13,318 nucleotides of DNA. It comes from Flavobacteriia bacterium. Lineage in GTDB: Bacteria; Bacteroidota; Bacteroidia; Flavobacteriales; Schleiferiaceae. Location: the NCBI GenBank assembly GCA_949516455.1, contig CATILC010000119.1, forward strand, positions 1 through 13,318. Reading direction: 5' to 3'. Under the pieces are notes generated by a model. It made no database searches and was not told the origin of the DNA. It was given only the letters and a program-made list of their open reading frames with translations. The position numbers and the translations under genes are program-made. Shown one piece after another: positions 6,761 through 13,267 of this stretch. The stretch's first letter is position 1; each line of letters opens with the position of its first letter.

Positions 6761-8179
6761 CTACTTCGCTGGTGAGCGATAGCCGAAAAGCTCCTTTTCT
6801 TTGATGATCTCATCGACATAAGGAGGAAGGAAATCTTCCCAGTTTTCCTTTCCTTCTTTGATCATACCAAGGACCTTGGGGGAAAATATCTGAAGAACAT
6901 CCTTATCAAAATCCTGAATGTCGACGACCCGACGGTTGTTCAATAGATAATCCAACAACGGCTTTAGACGCGGATGGATGTCGAGATCCTTGATCTGCTG
7001 AACCGGACCATTGGGATCCGGCTGAAAAGGGTAGGTATACATCCTCAGATCGTTGGAGAACAAAACGCCCATGGCCTGAAGTATTCCTCCACTCAGATCC
7101 TTGTAGTATTTGTCGTTGAAGATGTCCTTCAAATTGGTCAGCCCCATGATCAGGCCCATTCGAGACTTGGTGTATCTGCTGAAATACTCGACCAGCTTGT
7201 AGTATTCCTGATAATTGGAGATCAAAACGGTATGGCCCAATGAGCAAAGCACCTCCGCACGATCCAGGAAGTCCTGATCGTTGATCTCTCCACCGGCTTT
7301 CAGGTTGTGGAGGGTGATCTCAAAGAGAACCACAAGCCGATCCTTATCCACTCTTTTTTCGGCAGTGAATTGTTCGTAGCCTTTTTGCAGCATGTCCAGG
7401 TTCACCTTGGTCACCGGACGAAAACTCCCTCGCAATGCGAGAATATTCTTCTTGTAGAGCAGAGAAGCCGGCAATATGTTGGTGCCATCGGGTCCGAAGA
7501 TCACGGCATCGGTCATGCCGTGTTTCAGGAGTTGCAAGCTGAGCAGGCGATTGTCGACATTTTCGAATGCGGGCCCGTCCACGTGGATCATATCGATCTC
7601 GATCTTGTCCTTGTGGATGTTGTCATACAGGCTCACCAGGAGCTCATTCACATCCTGATGCTTAAAGAAAGCGCCGAAGATCAGGTTCACCCCCATGTCT
7701 CCGATGGTCTCCTGCTGCAGCCGGGCTTCTTCTTCTTTCATTCGAATGTGAAACCAAACATCATTGGGCGCCCCGCCTGCCTCGGATTGAAAGCGGATCC
7801 CCATCCATCCGTGCCCTTTGAACCTCTTGGTGAAATTGATGGTGGCCACCGTATTGGCGTAGGCAAAGAACTTTCGGTTGGGTTGTTCCTCATTGTCGAG
7901 ACGCTCTTCCATGAGCGCGTACTCGTGCTGGAGCATTTTCTGCAAACGGCTGAGGGTGACATAACGTCCGTCGGACTCCACTCCGTAGATGGCATCTGAA
8001 AAGGCCTTATCGTAGGCTGACATGGCTTTGGCAATGGTTCCGGAAGCACCGCCTGCACGAAAGAAATGCCGCACGGTCTCCTGGCCAGCGCCTATTTCAG
8101 CAAAACTTCCATAGATGTTCTCTTCCAGATTGATCTTCAGAGCTTTTTGGGCGGCGGTGGGGGCGAAGGATTGCGGCAT
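6761..8179 (-). CDS. Conserved protein of unknown function (FAEIGAGQ family)
   Basis: A 472-residue soluble protein with no signal peptide, membrane segment or recognisable catalytic motif. The best-conserved-looking block is near the N-terminus, FAEIGAGQETVRHFF (26-40) followed by GGASGTIAKAMSAYD (43-57). Further on are FKGHGWMGIRFQ (120-131), FGPDGTNILPASLLYKKNIL (228-247) and VLCSLGHTVLISNYQEYY (310-327). From memory, relatives occur across Bacteroidota and some cyanobacteria and are named by automatic pipelines 'nicotinate-nucleotide adenylyltransferase' or 'TonB-dependent receptor'. Neither name fits: there is no nucleotidyltransferase H-x-G-H motif, no signal peptide and no beta-barrel. 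The ATG at 8179 is chosen over an upstream in-frame extension because the conserved region starts soon after it and a TAnnTTTG box lies just upstream. Monocistronic; convergent with the desulfurase. Confidence 0.85.
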   Translation of the reverse strand: MPQSFAPTAAQKALKINLEENIYGSFAEIGAGQETVRHFFRAGGASGTIAKAMSAYDKAFSDAIYGVESDGRYVTLSRLQKMLQHEYALMEERLDNEEQPNRKFFAYANTVATINFTKRFKGHGWMGIRFQSEAGGAPNDVWFHIRMKEEEARLQQETIGDMGVNLIFGAFFKHQDVNELLVSLYDNIHKDKIEIDMIHVDGPAFENVDNRLLSLQLLKHGMTDAVIFGPDGTNILPASLLYKKNILALRGSFRPVTKVNLDMLQKGYEQFTAEKRVDKDRLVVLFEITLHNLKAGGEINDQDFLDRAEVLCSLGHTVLISNYQEYYKLVEYFSRYTKSRMGLIMGLTNLKDIFNDKYYKDLSGGILQAMGVLFSNDLRMYTYPFQPDPNGPVQQIKDLDIHPRLKPLLDYLLNNRRVVDIQDFDKDVLQIFSPKVLGMIKEGKENWEDFLPPYVDEIIKEKELFGYRSPAK

Positions 8180-8195
8180 GGCTGAATATTGTGGA

Positions 8196-8203
8196 CAAAA
8201 ATA
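8196..8203 (-). promoter_or_regulatory. Bacteroidota-type -7 element for the 472-residue unknown protein gene
   Basis: On the minus strand this reads TATTTTTG, an exact TAnnTTTG match. It lies 16 bases before the ATG at 8179, so the leader would be about 10 nt. No TTTG -33 box at the usual distance is evident. Confidence 0.5.
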
Positions 8204-8218
8204 AACGAAGCAACGACT

Positions 8219-8237
8219 CAGCGCCCGCCCTGCGCTG
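8219..8237. repeat. Inverted repeat in the divergent intergenic region
   Basis: CAGCGC and GCGCTG form a perfect 6-bp stem around a 7-base loop (CCGCCCT), between the -7 box of the minus-strand gene and the ATG of the hydrolase gene at 8252. It has no T-tract on either strand, so it is not a normal terminator. It could be an operator for either divergent gene, or a leader hairpin if the hydrolase promoter lies upstream of it. Function unproven. Confidence 0.35.
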
Positions 8238-8251
8238 GCTATCTTCCCAAT

Positions 8252-9022
8252 ATGTCTGAGGTTCAATTGCAGGTGTTGGGGTCGGGTACCTCTCAGGGAG
8301 TTCCTGTCATCGGCTGCGACTGCAGAACATGCAGGTCCAGCGATCCGTTCGACCAGCGTCTGCGGTCCAGCGTGGTGTTCTCCACAGAAGGGAAAAATGT
8401 TTTGATCGACACCGGGCCCGATCTCCGGCAGCAATTGCTGCGCTCCGAGCTAAGTTCCATTGATGCTGTGGCACTGACCCATGCGCATCAAGACCACACC
8501 GCCGGACTGGACGACCTCAGACCGCTGATCTTCAAAAGCGGAAGGCCCATGCCGATCCACTGCCGCTCAGAAGTGGCCAAGCGCCTCAGAGAACAGTACG
8601 CCTATATTTTCGAAAACCCCGAATATCCAGGCGTTCCCAAGATCGATATACTTCCGCTTCAGGGCGGTATCCAATGTATCGCAGGCCTCGACTTCACCTT
8701 GATCCACGCCCGGCACGGCGATCTTCCAGTGGTGGGTTTTCGCCTGGGGGCGATCAGCTACCTGACCGACGCCAATCACATCACAGATGCCGAATTGGAA
8801 AAGGTCAAAGGCAGCCGCTACTTCATCCTGAATGCACTGAGGGACGAACCGCACTACAGCCATTTTCACCTTGAGGCCGCCCTCGATGTGGGCCGCAGGA
8901 GTGGGGCGGAAGAAGTCTTATTTACCCACATCAGCCATCATTTTGAACCCCATGCATTGCTGTCCGAAAGGCTCCCAAAAGGGTTTGGCCTTCTTTGGGA
9001 CGGACGGTCATTGAACGCATAA
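8252..9022 (+). CDS. PhnP-like MBL-fold metal-dependent hydrolase
   Basis: 256-residue metallo-beta-lactamase-fold protein, close in length to E. coli PhnP (phosphoribosyl 1,2-cyclic phosphate phosphodiesterase). The dinuclear site is THAHQDHTAG (76-85) with H77, H79, D81 and H82. Further ligands are probably H155 in HARHGDLPV, D173 in YLTDANH and H226 or H230 in FTHISHHF. The N-terminal GVPVIGCDCRTCRSS (16-30) carries C22, C24 and C27, matching the extra structural zinc site of PhnP. No carbon-phosphorus lyase genes are nearby, so the substrate is probably a phosphodiester but not necessarily the PhnP one. The ATG at 8252 is preferred because LQVLGSGTSQG, the first strand of the fold, follows at once; the longer TTG-started frame adds non-conserved residues overlapping the divergent promoter. 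Its TAA lies in the A-tract of the downstream terminator. Confidence 0.87.
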   Translation: MSEVQLQVLGSGTSQGVPVIGCDCRTCRSSDPFDQRLRSSVVFSTEGKNVLIDTGPDLRQQLLRSELSSIDAVALTHAHQDHTAGLDDLRPLIFKSGRPMPIHCRSEVAKRLREQYAYIFENPEYPGVPKIDILPLQGGIQCIAGLDFTLIHARHGDLPVVGFRLGAISYLTDANHITDAELEKVKGSRYFILNALRDEPHYSHFHLEAALDVGRRSGAEEVLFTHISHHFEPHALLSERLPKGFGLLWDGRSLNA

Positions 9023-9046
9023 AAAAACCCTCCAGCCAGGAGGGTT
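9021..9046 (-). terminator. Intrinsic terminator of the minus-strand operon
   Basis: AACCCTCC (9026-9033) and GGAGGGTT (9039-9046) form an 8-bp stem with a 5-base loop. On the minus strand the hairpin runs into a stretch of seven Ts (complement of the As at 9021-9027), the classic form, located 27-52 bases after the stop of the DUF2911 gene. On the plus strand the hairpin is followed only by TTCATTG, so it would stop transcription of the hydrolase gene poorly. Confidence 0.85.
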
Positions 9047-9072
9047 CATTGTAGTTCAAAGAGTTATCTGTA

Positions 9073-9915
9073 TCACCAACCTCCCATGGTGGAGCGGATC
9101 ATGCCTTTGTACGAAAACTCAGTGCCTTTTTCTTTGGCTCCGGCTTCTCCAAGCTCGAGTGCGCTGAATGCCGCTTCCTTGGCCATCTCATCCTCTCCGA
9201 GTCCGTGAAGGATCTGGGCACGAACCCAATGACTGTACCAGCTGCTTCCATCCAACTCCAGGCAACGATCGATAAGCACGATTGCTTCCTCCATATTGCC
9301 TGCATTCATGTAGTACTGCGCTGAATTGCGGAAGACCCGCCAGTTCTCCTGCTCTTCTTCGATGGCTTTGGCAATGTTCATTTCCGCCTGACGTGCCACA
9401 TCCATCTGAACAGGGATGACGACCGAGGTCTTTTCCCATTCGATCCCAATGCCGCAGGAAGTTCCGGTGATGTCTCGAATGTCCATGCTGAAGGTTTCAA
9501 CCACCTGGTTCGAGGCCGCAGTGGCCACTTCCGTGCGCAGCACATTGTTGTCTTCGCTGTAACTGCCCGTTCCCCACATTTCCGTTTCGGAATTCAGGAT
9601 GACCGTCCAAGTGTTTTCCCCAGGAATGGTGAGCAGCGCATAATCGCCTTTGGAAACGGGTTCTCCGTTCACTTGCACGTCCGTGCTGAAGCTGATGCGT
9701 GTCGCTTTGTTGGCTCCAGTTCTCCACAGGCGCTCAAAGGGCACCAGTTCACCGAAAATGGTGCGGCCCTTCATTTGTGGGCGTGAATACTCGATCTCAA
9801 TATCGGTCAGTCCGACGCGCTGCTGGACAGCTCCCAAAGGACTGGGTTGCGGCAGCTCCTGAGCACTCAATAGGATGGTACCGAGGAGGCAGCCTGACAG
9901 TAGTAGATTCTTCAT
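9073..9915 (-). CDS. Exported DUF2911 protein with C-terminal TPR-like region
   Basis: 280-residue protein with a Sec signal peptide: K2, a hydrophobic stretch at about 4-16, and probable cleavage after LLSA (residue 18). The DUF2911 domain follows (about 22-165), with IEYSRPQMKGRTIFG (41-55), LVPFERLWRTGANKATRISF (57-76) and GDYALLTIPGENTWTVILN (90-108), the usual family landmarks. Residues about 175-265 are helical with two TPR-like units (EEQENWRVFRNSAQYYMNAG and MEEAIVLIDRCLELDGSSW). DUF2911 is common in Bacteroidota and has no established function. The ATG at 9915 is chosen because it begins the signal peptide; the in-frame upstream extension lacks one. It lies 46 nt after marC, with a weak promoter-like box between, and ends just before a strong terminator, so it is the last gene of the operon and perhaps also separately transcribed. 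Periplasmic location is inferred. Confidence 0.87.
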   Translation of the reverse strand: MKNLLLSGCLLGTILLSAQELPQPSPLGAVQQRVGLTDIEIEYSRPQMKGRTIFGELVPFERLWRTGANKATRISFSTDVQVNGEPVSKGDYALLTIPGENTWTVILNSETEMWGTGSYSEDNNVLRTEVATAASNQVVETFSMDIRDITGTSCGIGIEWEKTSVVIPVQMDVARQAEMNIAKAIEEEQENWRVFRNSAQYYMNAGNMEEAIVLIDRCLELDGSSWYSHWVRAQILHGLGEDEMAKEAAFSALELGEAGAKEKGTEFSYKGMIRSTMGGW

Positions 9916-9935
9916 GGTGTCTTGTGATTTAGATG

Positions 9936-9943
9936 CAAAGAAA
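9936..9943 (-). promoter_or_regulatory. Possible -7 element for the DUF2911 gene
   Basis: Minus-strand TTTCTTTG matches TAnnTTTG at all but the second base. It would start transcription near 9930, about 15 nt before the ATG at 9915. It lies in the 46-nt gap after marC. A single mismatch and no -33 box make this tentative. Confidence 0.3.
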
Positions 9944-9961
9944 GAAAATGAAAAGACTCGG

Positions 9962-10597
9962 CTATTGTTCGATGAGTATCTGACGAAGAATGGGTCCGAG
10001 ACCACTGAAGAAGAATTCAACAGCGATCACCATGACGATCAATCCCATCAGGCGCATCAAGACCTTGTTGCCCGTCTCCCCGATCCATCGGGTAATGGTC
10101 GGCGCAAAGAGCAGGGCCGCAGTATTCAATCCGATGACAGCGGCCATAACAGCAATCAATATGGCTTTTTGCCCCAGGCTTTGGGCGTCTTCCATCAGCA
10201 CGATGGCATTGGTGATGGAACCGGGACCTGTGATCATCGGCACGGCCAAAGGCGTGATGGAGATGTCGCCCACGTATTCCGCCGTCTTTTCTTTTGGAAT
10301 TCTTATCGCACTCAGCCTTGCCTGCAGCATGTCATATCCCATCAGCAAGAACAAGATCCCGCCGACTATTCTCAGTCCGTTGACAGAGATGCCAAAGAAT
10401 TCAAAGAGAAACTGCCCGGTCAAGGCAAAGAGCAGAAGGATGACAAATGCAGTCAGCCCGCCCCTCTGAGCTGTCTTTCTGCGAGAACGATCGTCGAGCC
10501 CCGAGGTCATAGAAATGAACACGGGCATCAACCCAAATGGATTGATGAGGGTCAGGAAAGAGGTGAAGGCCAATAGGCCAAAGTCAAAGGAATCCAA
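9962..10597 (-). CDS. MarC family (UPF0056) integral membrane protein
   Basis: 211-residue protein with about six membrane segments (roughly 7-30, 46-68, 71-92, 113-133, 143-166 and 178-200). The family marks are LTLINPFGLMPVF (15-27) in the first segment and PLAVPMITGPGSITNA (116-131), related half-site motifs as in an inverted-repeat fold. MarC was named for multiple antibiotic resistance in E. coli, but that role was not upheld; the substrate of the family is unknown, and an inner-membrane transporter is the usual guess. The start codon is TTG at 10597, 11 nt after the ribH stop. No ATG occurs before M24, which would remove most of the first membrane segment and part of the conserved motif. 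It lies between ribH and the DUF2911 gene on the same strand. Confidence 0.87.
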   Translation of the reverse strand: MDSFDFGLLAFTSFLTLINPFGLMPVFISMTSGLDDRSRRKTAQRGGLTAFVILLLFALTGQFLFEFFGISVNGLRIVGGILFLLMGYDMLQARLSAIRIPKEKTAEYVGDISITPLAVPMITGPGSITNAIVLMEDAQSLGQKAILIAVMAAVIGLNTAALLFAPTITRWIGETGNKVLMRLMGLIVMVIAVEFFFSGLGPILRQILIEQ

Positions 10598-10608
10598 TGA
10601 CGGTCAGT

Positions 10609-11097
10609 TCAAGACAGATCTTTTCGCAGCCAAGCCATCTCCACGGCCGCTGCTGCTGCTTCAGTTCCTTTATTGCCCAATCGGCCTCCGGAGCGGTCGA
10701 TGGCTTGCTCTTTGTTCTCATCCGTGAGCACACAGAACAGTACCGGGATTGAAGCGCGTTCGTTCAGGCGGGCGATTCCCTGAGCAGTGGCCGAGCATAC
10801 GTGGTCAAAATGCGCGGTTTCTCCGCGGATCACGCTGCCAATGGCAATGATGGCATCCAGATCATTTCGATGTTCCATCATACGGCTGCAGCCGTAGATC
10901 AGTTCAAAACTGCCTGGAACCTGCTGTGTGATGATGTCCTCTTGGTTCGCACCTGCCTGCATCAATGTGGTCTGAGCTGCCTGACACATGGAAGAGGTGA
11001 TGTCGGAATTCCACTGGGAAACGACCAGACCAAAGCGCAAGCCCGTTGCGCTTTTCTTTAAATGTGCGAGAGAAGCATCGTAGTTCTCAGTGGCCAT
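10609..11097 (-). CDS. ribH: 6,7-dimethyl-8-ribityllumazine synthase
   Basis: 162-residue penultimate enzyme of riboflavin synthesis. It condenses 5-amino-6-ribitylamino-uracil with 3,4-dihydroxy-2-butanone 4-phosphate, usually as a 60-subunit icosahedral capsid or a pentamer. Motifs: VSQWN (26-30), the aromatic/Asn substrate site; PGSFE (61-65); GSVIRGETAHFDHV (87-100), with phosphate-binding residues and the catalytic His (H96 or H99 region); and the C-terminal SGGRLGNKGTEAA (136-148). Full length for the family. The ATG overlaps the upstream TPR gene's stop by one base (TAATG), indicating translational coupling. No other rib genes and no FMN riboswitch are visible in the window, so this gene is separated from the rest of the pathway. 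Confidence 0.96.
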   Translation of the reverse strand: MATENYDASLAHLKKSATGLRFGLVVSQWNSDITSSMCQAAQTTLMQAGANQEDIITQQVPGSFELIYGCSRMMEHRNDLDAIIAIGSVIRGETAHFDHVCSATAQGIARLNERASIPVLFCVLTDENKEQAIDRSGGRLGNKGTEAAAAAVEMAWLRKDLS

Positions 11098-11783
11098 TAC
11101 TCCCAGGACCGGGCCCGCTCCACGTATTTGAATGCGTCCGCTCCCTCCTTGCTATCGGGAAATTCATCAGTGATCCGCTGAAAGAGATCGGCGGCCTCTG
11201 AATACGCGCCCACCATCTCGGCAGTGAGTCCGGCCTTTTTCAGGTAGAAAGGCGTGAGAAATTCATTGTTGCTTCCAGAAACTGCCTGACGATAATAGTC
11301 CAGGCCGTCTTCGGGCTGTCCGAGCTCCACAAAAGCGTCGGCGATGGCACCGAGTTTGAGCAGGCGCATGATATCGTCTTTTGGATCGAACCGATCCAGC
11401 TCGCGAATAGCGTCGTCGAATTGTTTGAGATTCAGATGAGCGACTCCCGCATAAAAATGAGCCAAGTTGCCCGTCCGGGTTCCCGAATAGGCTTCGGCCA
11501 CTTCCAAAAAGCCTGACCAGCTTCCAGCGCCGTTCAGGGCACTTTCGAGCGAGTCCTTTTCGAAGGCCATGATGGCAGAAACCATCTCTTCCTGCGCCGC
11601 GCGTTCCTGAGGTGCGAGATACCAGTTGTAGTAGGCCCATAAGCCGCCAACAACAACGACCAGTGTTCCGATGACGCGGGTCAGTGTTTTTTTGTTGTTC
11701 TCAATGAATTGTTCGGCACTGGAGAGGGTGGCGCCTACATCCATGAGTACCTCTTCTTCCTGATTCTTATTCTTGTCAGCCAT
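11097..11783 (-). CDS. Membrane-anchored TPR protein (YfgM-like)
   Basis: 228-residue protein with a charged cytoplasmic N-terminus, one membrane segment (about 36-55, RVIGTLVVVVGGLWAYYNWY) and a helical TPR domain that should face the periplasm. Repeats are visible at about 105-135 (NLAHFYAGVAHLNLKQFDDA), 145-170 (GAIADAFVELGQPEDGLDYY) and 180-215 (AYSEAADLFQRITDEFPDS). The single-helix-plus-TPR layout resembles E. coli YfgM, a partner of SecYEG and periplasmic chaperones, but the similarity is architectural and the function is not established here. First gene of the minus-strand operon; coupled to ribH by a one-base overlap. An SD-like GGAG lies about 8 nt before the ATG at 11783. Confidence 0.85.
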   Translation of the reverse strand: MADKNKNQEEEVLMDVGATLSSAEQFIENNKKTLTRVIGTLVVVVGGLWAYYNWYLAPQERAAQEEMVSAIMAFEKDSLESALNGAGSWSGFLEVAEAYSGTRTGNLAHFYAGVAHLNLKQFDDAIRELDRFDPKDDIMRLLKLGAIADAFVELGQPEDGLDYYRQAVSGSNNEFLTPFYLKKAGLTAEMVGAYSEAADLFQRITDEFPDSKEGADAFKYVERARSWE

Positions 11784-11817
11784 TTACTCGACTCCGTTTA
11801 GCATTCGTTGGAAGGCG

Positions 11818-11825
11818 CGAAATTA
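11818..11825 (-). promoter_or_regulatory. Possible -7 element for the TPR-ribH-marC operon
   Basis: Minus-strand TAATTTCG matches TAnnTTTG except at the seventh base and is followed by CGCC. The predicted transcript start is near 11812, giving a leader of about 29 nt. It lies in the 83-nt gap shared with divergent recF. No -33 box is clear. Confidence 0.4.
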
Positions 11826-11829
11826 AGTC

Positions 11830-11860
11830 TTTTACGCTTTAGGGCGGGGGAGTACATTTG
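11830..11860 (+). promoter_or_regulatory. Promoter for recF-dciA with -33-like and -7 boxes
   Basis: TACATTTG at 11853-11860 is an exact TAnnTTTG match. A T-run (TTTT at 11830-11833) lies 19 bases upstream, the usual spacing for a Bacteroidota -33 TTTG, though it lacks the G. The recF ATG at 11867 begins only six bases after the box, so the predicted transcript start falls at or next to the start codon. Leaderless or nearly leaderless expression is inferred. Confidence 0.55.
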
Positions 11861-11866
11861 AGTGCT

Positions 11867-12955
11867 ATGGACACGCTCTTTCTGGAATCCATTCGCCTGG
11901 TCAACTACCGGAACCACGAAGAATCTGAATTCACTTTTTCACCGAAGATCAATGGGATCCTCGGCCTGAACGGAGTGGGGAAGACCAGTTTGCTCGACGG
12001 CATCCACTTTTTGAGCATGTGCAAGAGTTACTTTGCCTCTTCCGAAAAGACTCTCGTACGAAGGGGAGAGCAGCAACTCATGGCCAGCGGCATTTTCAAG
12101 CGGGCCGGACAATCAGAAGAGGTCCTGGGCGCTTGGCAGCAGGAAAAGCGGAAGGTTTTCAAGAGAAATGGATCGGCCTATCGGCGGCTCACGGAGCACA
12201 TTGGCCAGTTCCCATGCGTTGTGATCGCACCCAAGGACCATGAACTGATCGATGGGCACAGCGAGTTGAGAAGACGCTTCATGGACCAAGTGATCGCGCA
12301 GTCCTCTTCTGAATATGTCGAGGCACTGCTTCGGTACAATCGACTCTTGCTTCAGAGAAACGCACTTTTAAAGGATGGGCAATTCCCGTTTTCGGAACTC
12401 GAGTCCATGCTTGAGCCCTTCGATGTGCAAATGGAACAACAGGCTCAGTGCATTCATAAGGAACGGGTGCGTTTCTCGTCAGATATGAAGGAATTGATCA
12501 GCACCTACTACCAAGGCATTTCTGGCGGACGGGAGGAGGTGCAGATGACCTATGTCTCCGATCTCCACGAAACCCAGTGGCCCGAATTGATGCAGGATTC
12601 ACGAAAAGCTGATTTTCAGGCGCGGAGAACCCAAAAAGGCATCCACAAAGACGATCTGCTTTGGTCCATTGAAGGAGAAAAATTGCGCCTGTACGGAAGT
12701 CAGGGACAACAAAAAAGCTTCCTTATCGCCTTGAAACTGGCACAATTCGACTTTCTCGCCCGACGTACGGACCGTCAGCCCATTCTCCTCCTCGACGATA
12801 TATTCGACAAGCTCGATGCGGATCGCGTCATTCAGCTGATCGAGTTGGTGAACACACATCACTTCGGGCAGATCTTCCTCAGCGATACAGATCGGGAACG
12901 CACTTCCGCTATCTTGCAGAAGATCAACGAAGACTCGAAGATCCTCCACCTCTAG
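11867..12955 (+). CDS. recF: DNA replication and repair protein RecF
   Basis: 362-residue SMC-like ABC ATPase that binds gapped DNA and helps load RecA through RecOR in single-strand gap repair. Visible elements: the N-terminal LESIRLVNYRNHEES (6-20), a family start; Walker A GLNGVGKTS (33-41, K39, T40); HKDDL (260-264); the ABC signature YGSQGQQKS (276-284); Walker B PILLLDDIFDKLD (305-317, D310, D311); and the D-loop/His-switch region ending QIFLSDTDRE (335-344). Usual length. The ATG at 11867 is preferred to the in-frame TTG at 11858, because that TTG is part of the TACATTTG promoter box and the residues it adds are not conserved. It is followed by dciA after 4 nt and is divergent from the TPR-ribH operon. 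Confidence 0.95.
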   Translation: MDTLFLESIRLVNYRNHEESEFTFSPKINGILGLNGVGKTSLLDGIHFLSMCKSYFASSEKTLVRRGEQQLMASGIFKRAGQSEEVLGAWQQEKRKVFKRNGSAYRRLTEHIGQFPCVVIAPKDHELIDGHSELRRRFMDQVIAQSSSEYVEALLRYNRLLLQRNALLKDGQFPFSELESMLEPFDVQMEQQAQCIHKERVRFSSDMKELISTYYQGISGGREEVQMTYVSDLHETQWPELMQDSRKADFQARRTQKGIHKDDLLWSIEGEKLRLYGSQGQQKSFLIALKLAQFDFLARRTDRQPILLLDDIFDKLDADRVIQLIELVNTHHFGQIFLSDTDRERTSAILQKINEDSKILHL

Positions 12956-12959
12956 TTCC

Positions 12960-13253
12960 ATGGGCAGAAAAGACAATCTGGAAAGTATCGGAGACGTGCT
13001 AAAGAGCGTTGTGCGCAAGTACAGCCTTGAAAAAGGGCTCGAAGATGCCCGCGTCAAAGAACTGTGGGCTGAATTCCTCGGAGAGGAGATCAGGGTACAC
13101 ACCCAGTGGATGCGCATCAAAGACGACGTGCTCTACGCACGCATGGCGCACTCAACGGTACGCCACGAGGTGTTCAATCGCCGGGCCGCCCTGAAGGCGT
13201 TCATCAACGATTCCCTTGGACAGGAACGGATACGAGACATCCGCCTCGTTTAA
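12960..13253 (+). CDS. dciA: DUF721 protein, DciA-type replicative helicase loader
   Basis: 97-residue basic protein of the DUF721 family. DciA is the ancestral loader or operator of the replicative helicase DnaB in bacteria that lack DnaC and DnaI. Signature: ESIGDVLKSVVRKYSLE (8-24), then VKELWAEFLGEEIRVHT (32-48), which fits the family W-x-x-x-x-G-x-x-I-x-x-H-T pattern, then DDVLYARMAHSTVRHEVFNR (55-74), the beta strand and helix of the KH-like fold. It is short, as in other Bacteroidota, consisting of the fold with no long C-terminal tail. The ATG is 4 nt after the recF stop, so the two are cotranscribed and probably coupled; recF-DUF721 adjacency is common and fits a replication/repair unit. 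Confidence 0.88.
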   Translation: MGRKDNLESIGDVLKSVVRKYSLEKGLEDARVKELWAEFLGEEIRVHTQWMRIKDDVLYARMAHSTVRHEVFNRRAALKAFINDSLGQERIRDIRLV

Positions 13254-13267
13254 AGACGTGTTCTTTA
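13251..13267. repeat. Small hairpin spanning both convergent stop codons
   Basis: TAAAGA and TCTTTA pair over a 5-base loop (CGTGT). The left arm begins with the TAA of dciA, and the right arm ends with the TTA that is the stop (TAA) of the minus-strand gene. The stem is only six bases and A/T-rich with no T-tract after it, so it is at best a weak terminator. Confidence 0.3.

Noticed and set aside
7307..7999. 230-codon plus-strand frame opposite the 472-residue protein gene
   Set aside because: The minus-strand reading has long, protein-like conserved blocks and its own promoter box; the plus-strand frame has neither.
6761..8179. Naming the protein nicotinate-nucleotide adenylyltransferase or TonB-dependent receptor
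   Set aside because: No nucleotidyltransferase H-x-G-H motif, signal peptide, plug or barrel pattern is visible.
8189..8251. TTG-started N-terminal extension of the hydrolase
   Set aside because: The first 21 residues do not resemble the fold, which starts at LQVLGSGTSQG, and the region overlaps the divergent promoter.
8180..8434. N-terminal extension of the 472-residue protein to 8434
   Set aside because: It would overlap the hydrolase gene antisense and contain the TATTTTTG promoter box; the conserved sequence begins after M at 8179.
11784..11866. FMN riboswitch upstream of the operon carrying ribH
   Set aside because: The gap is only 83 nt and shared with a divergent promoter; the RFN-element conserved blocks are not visible.
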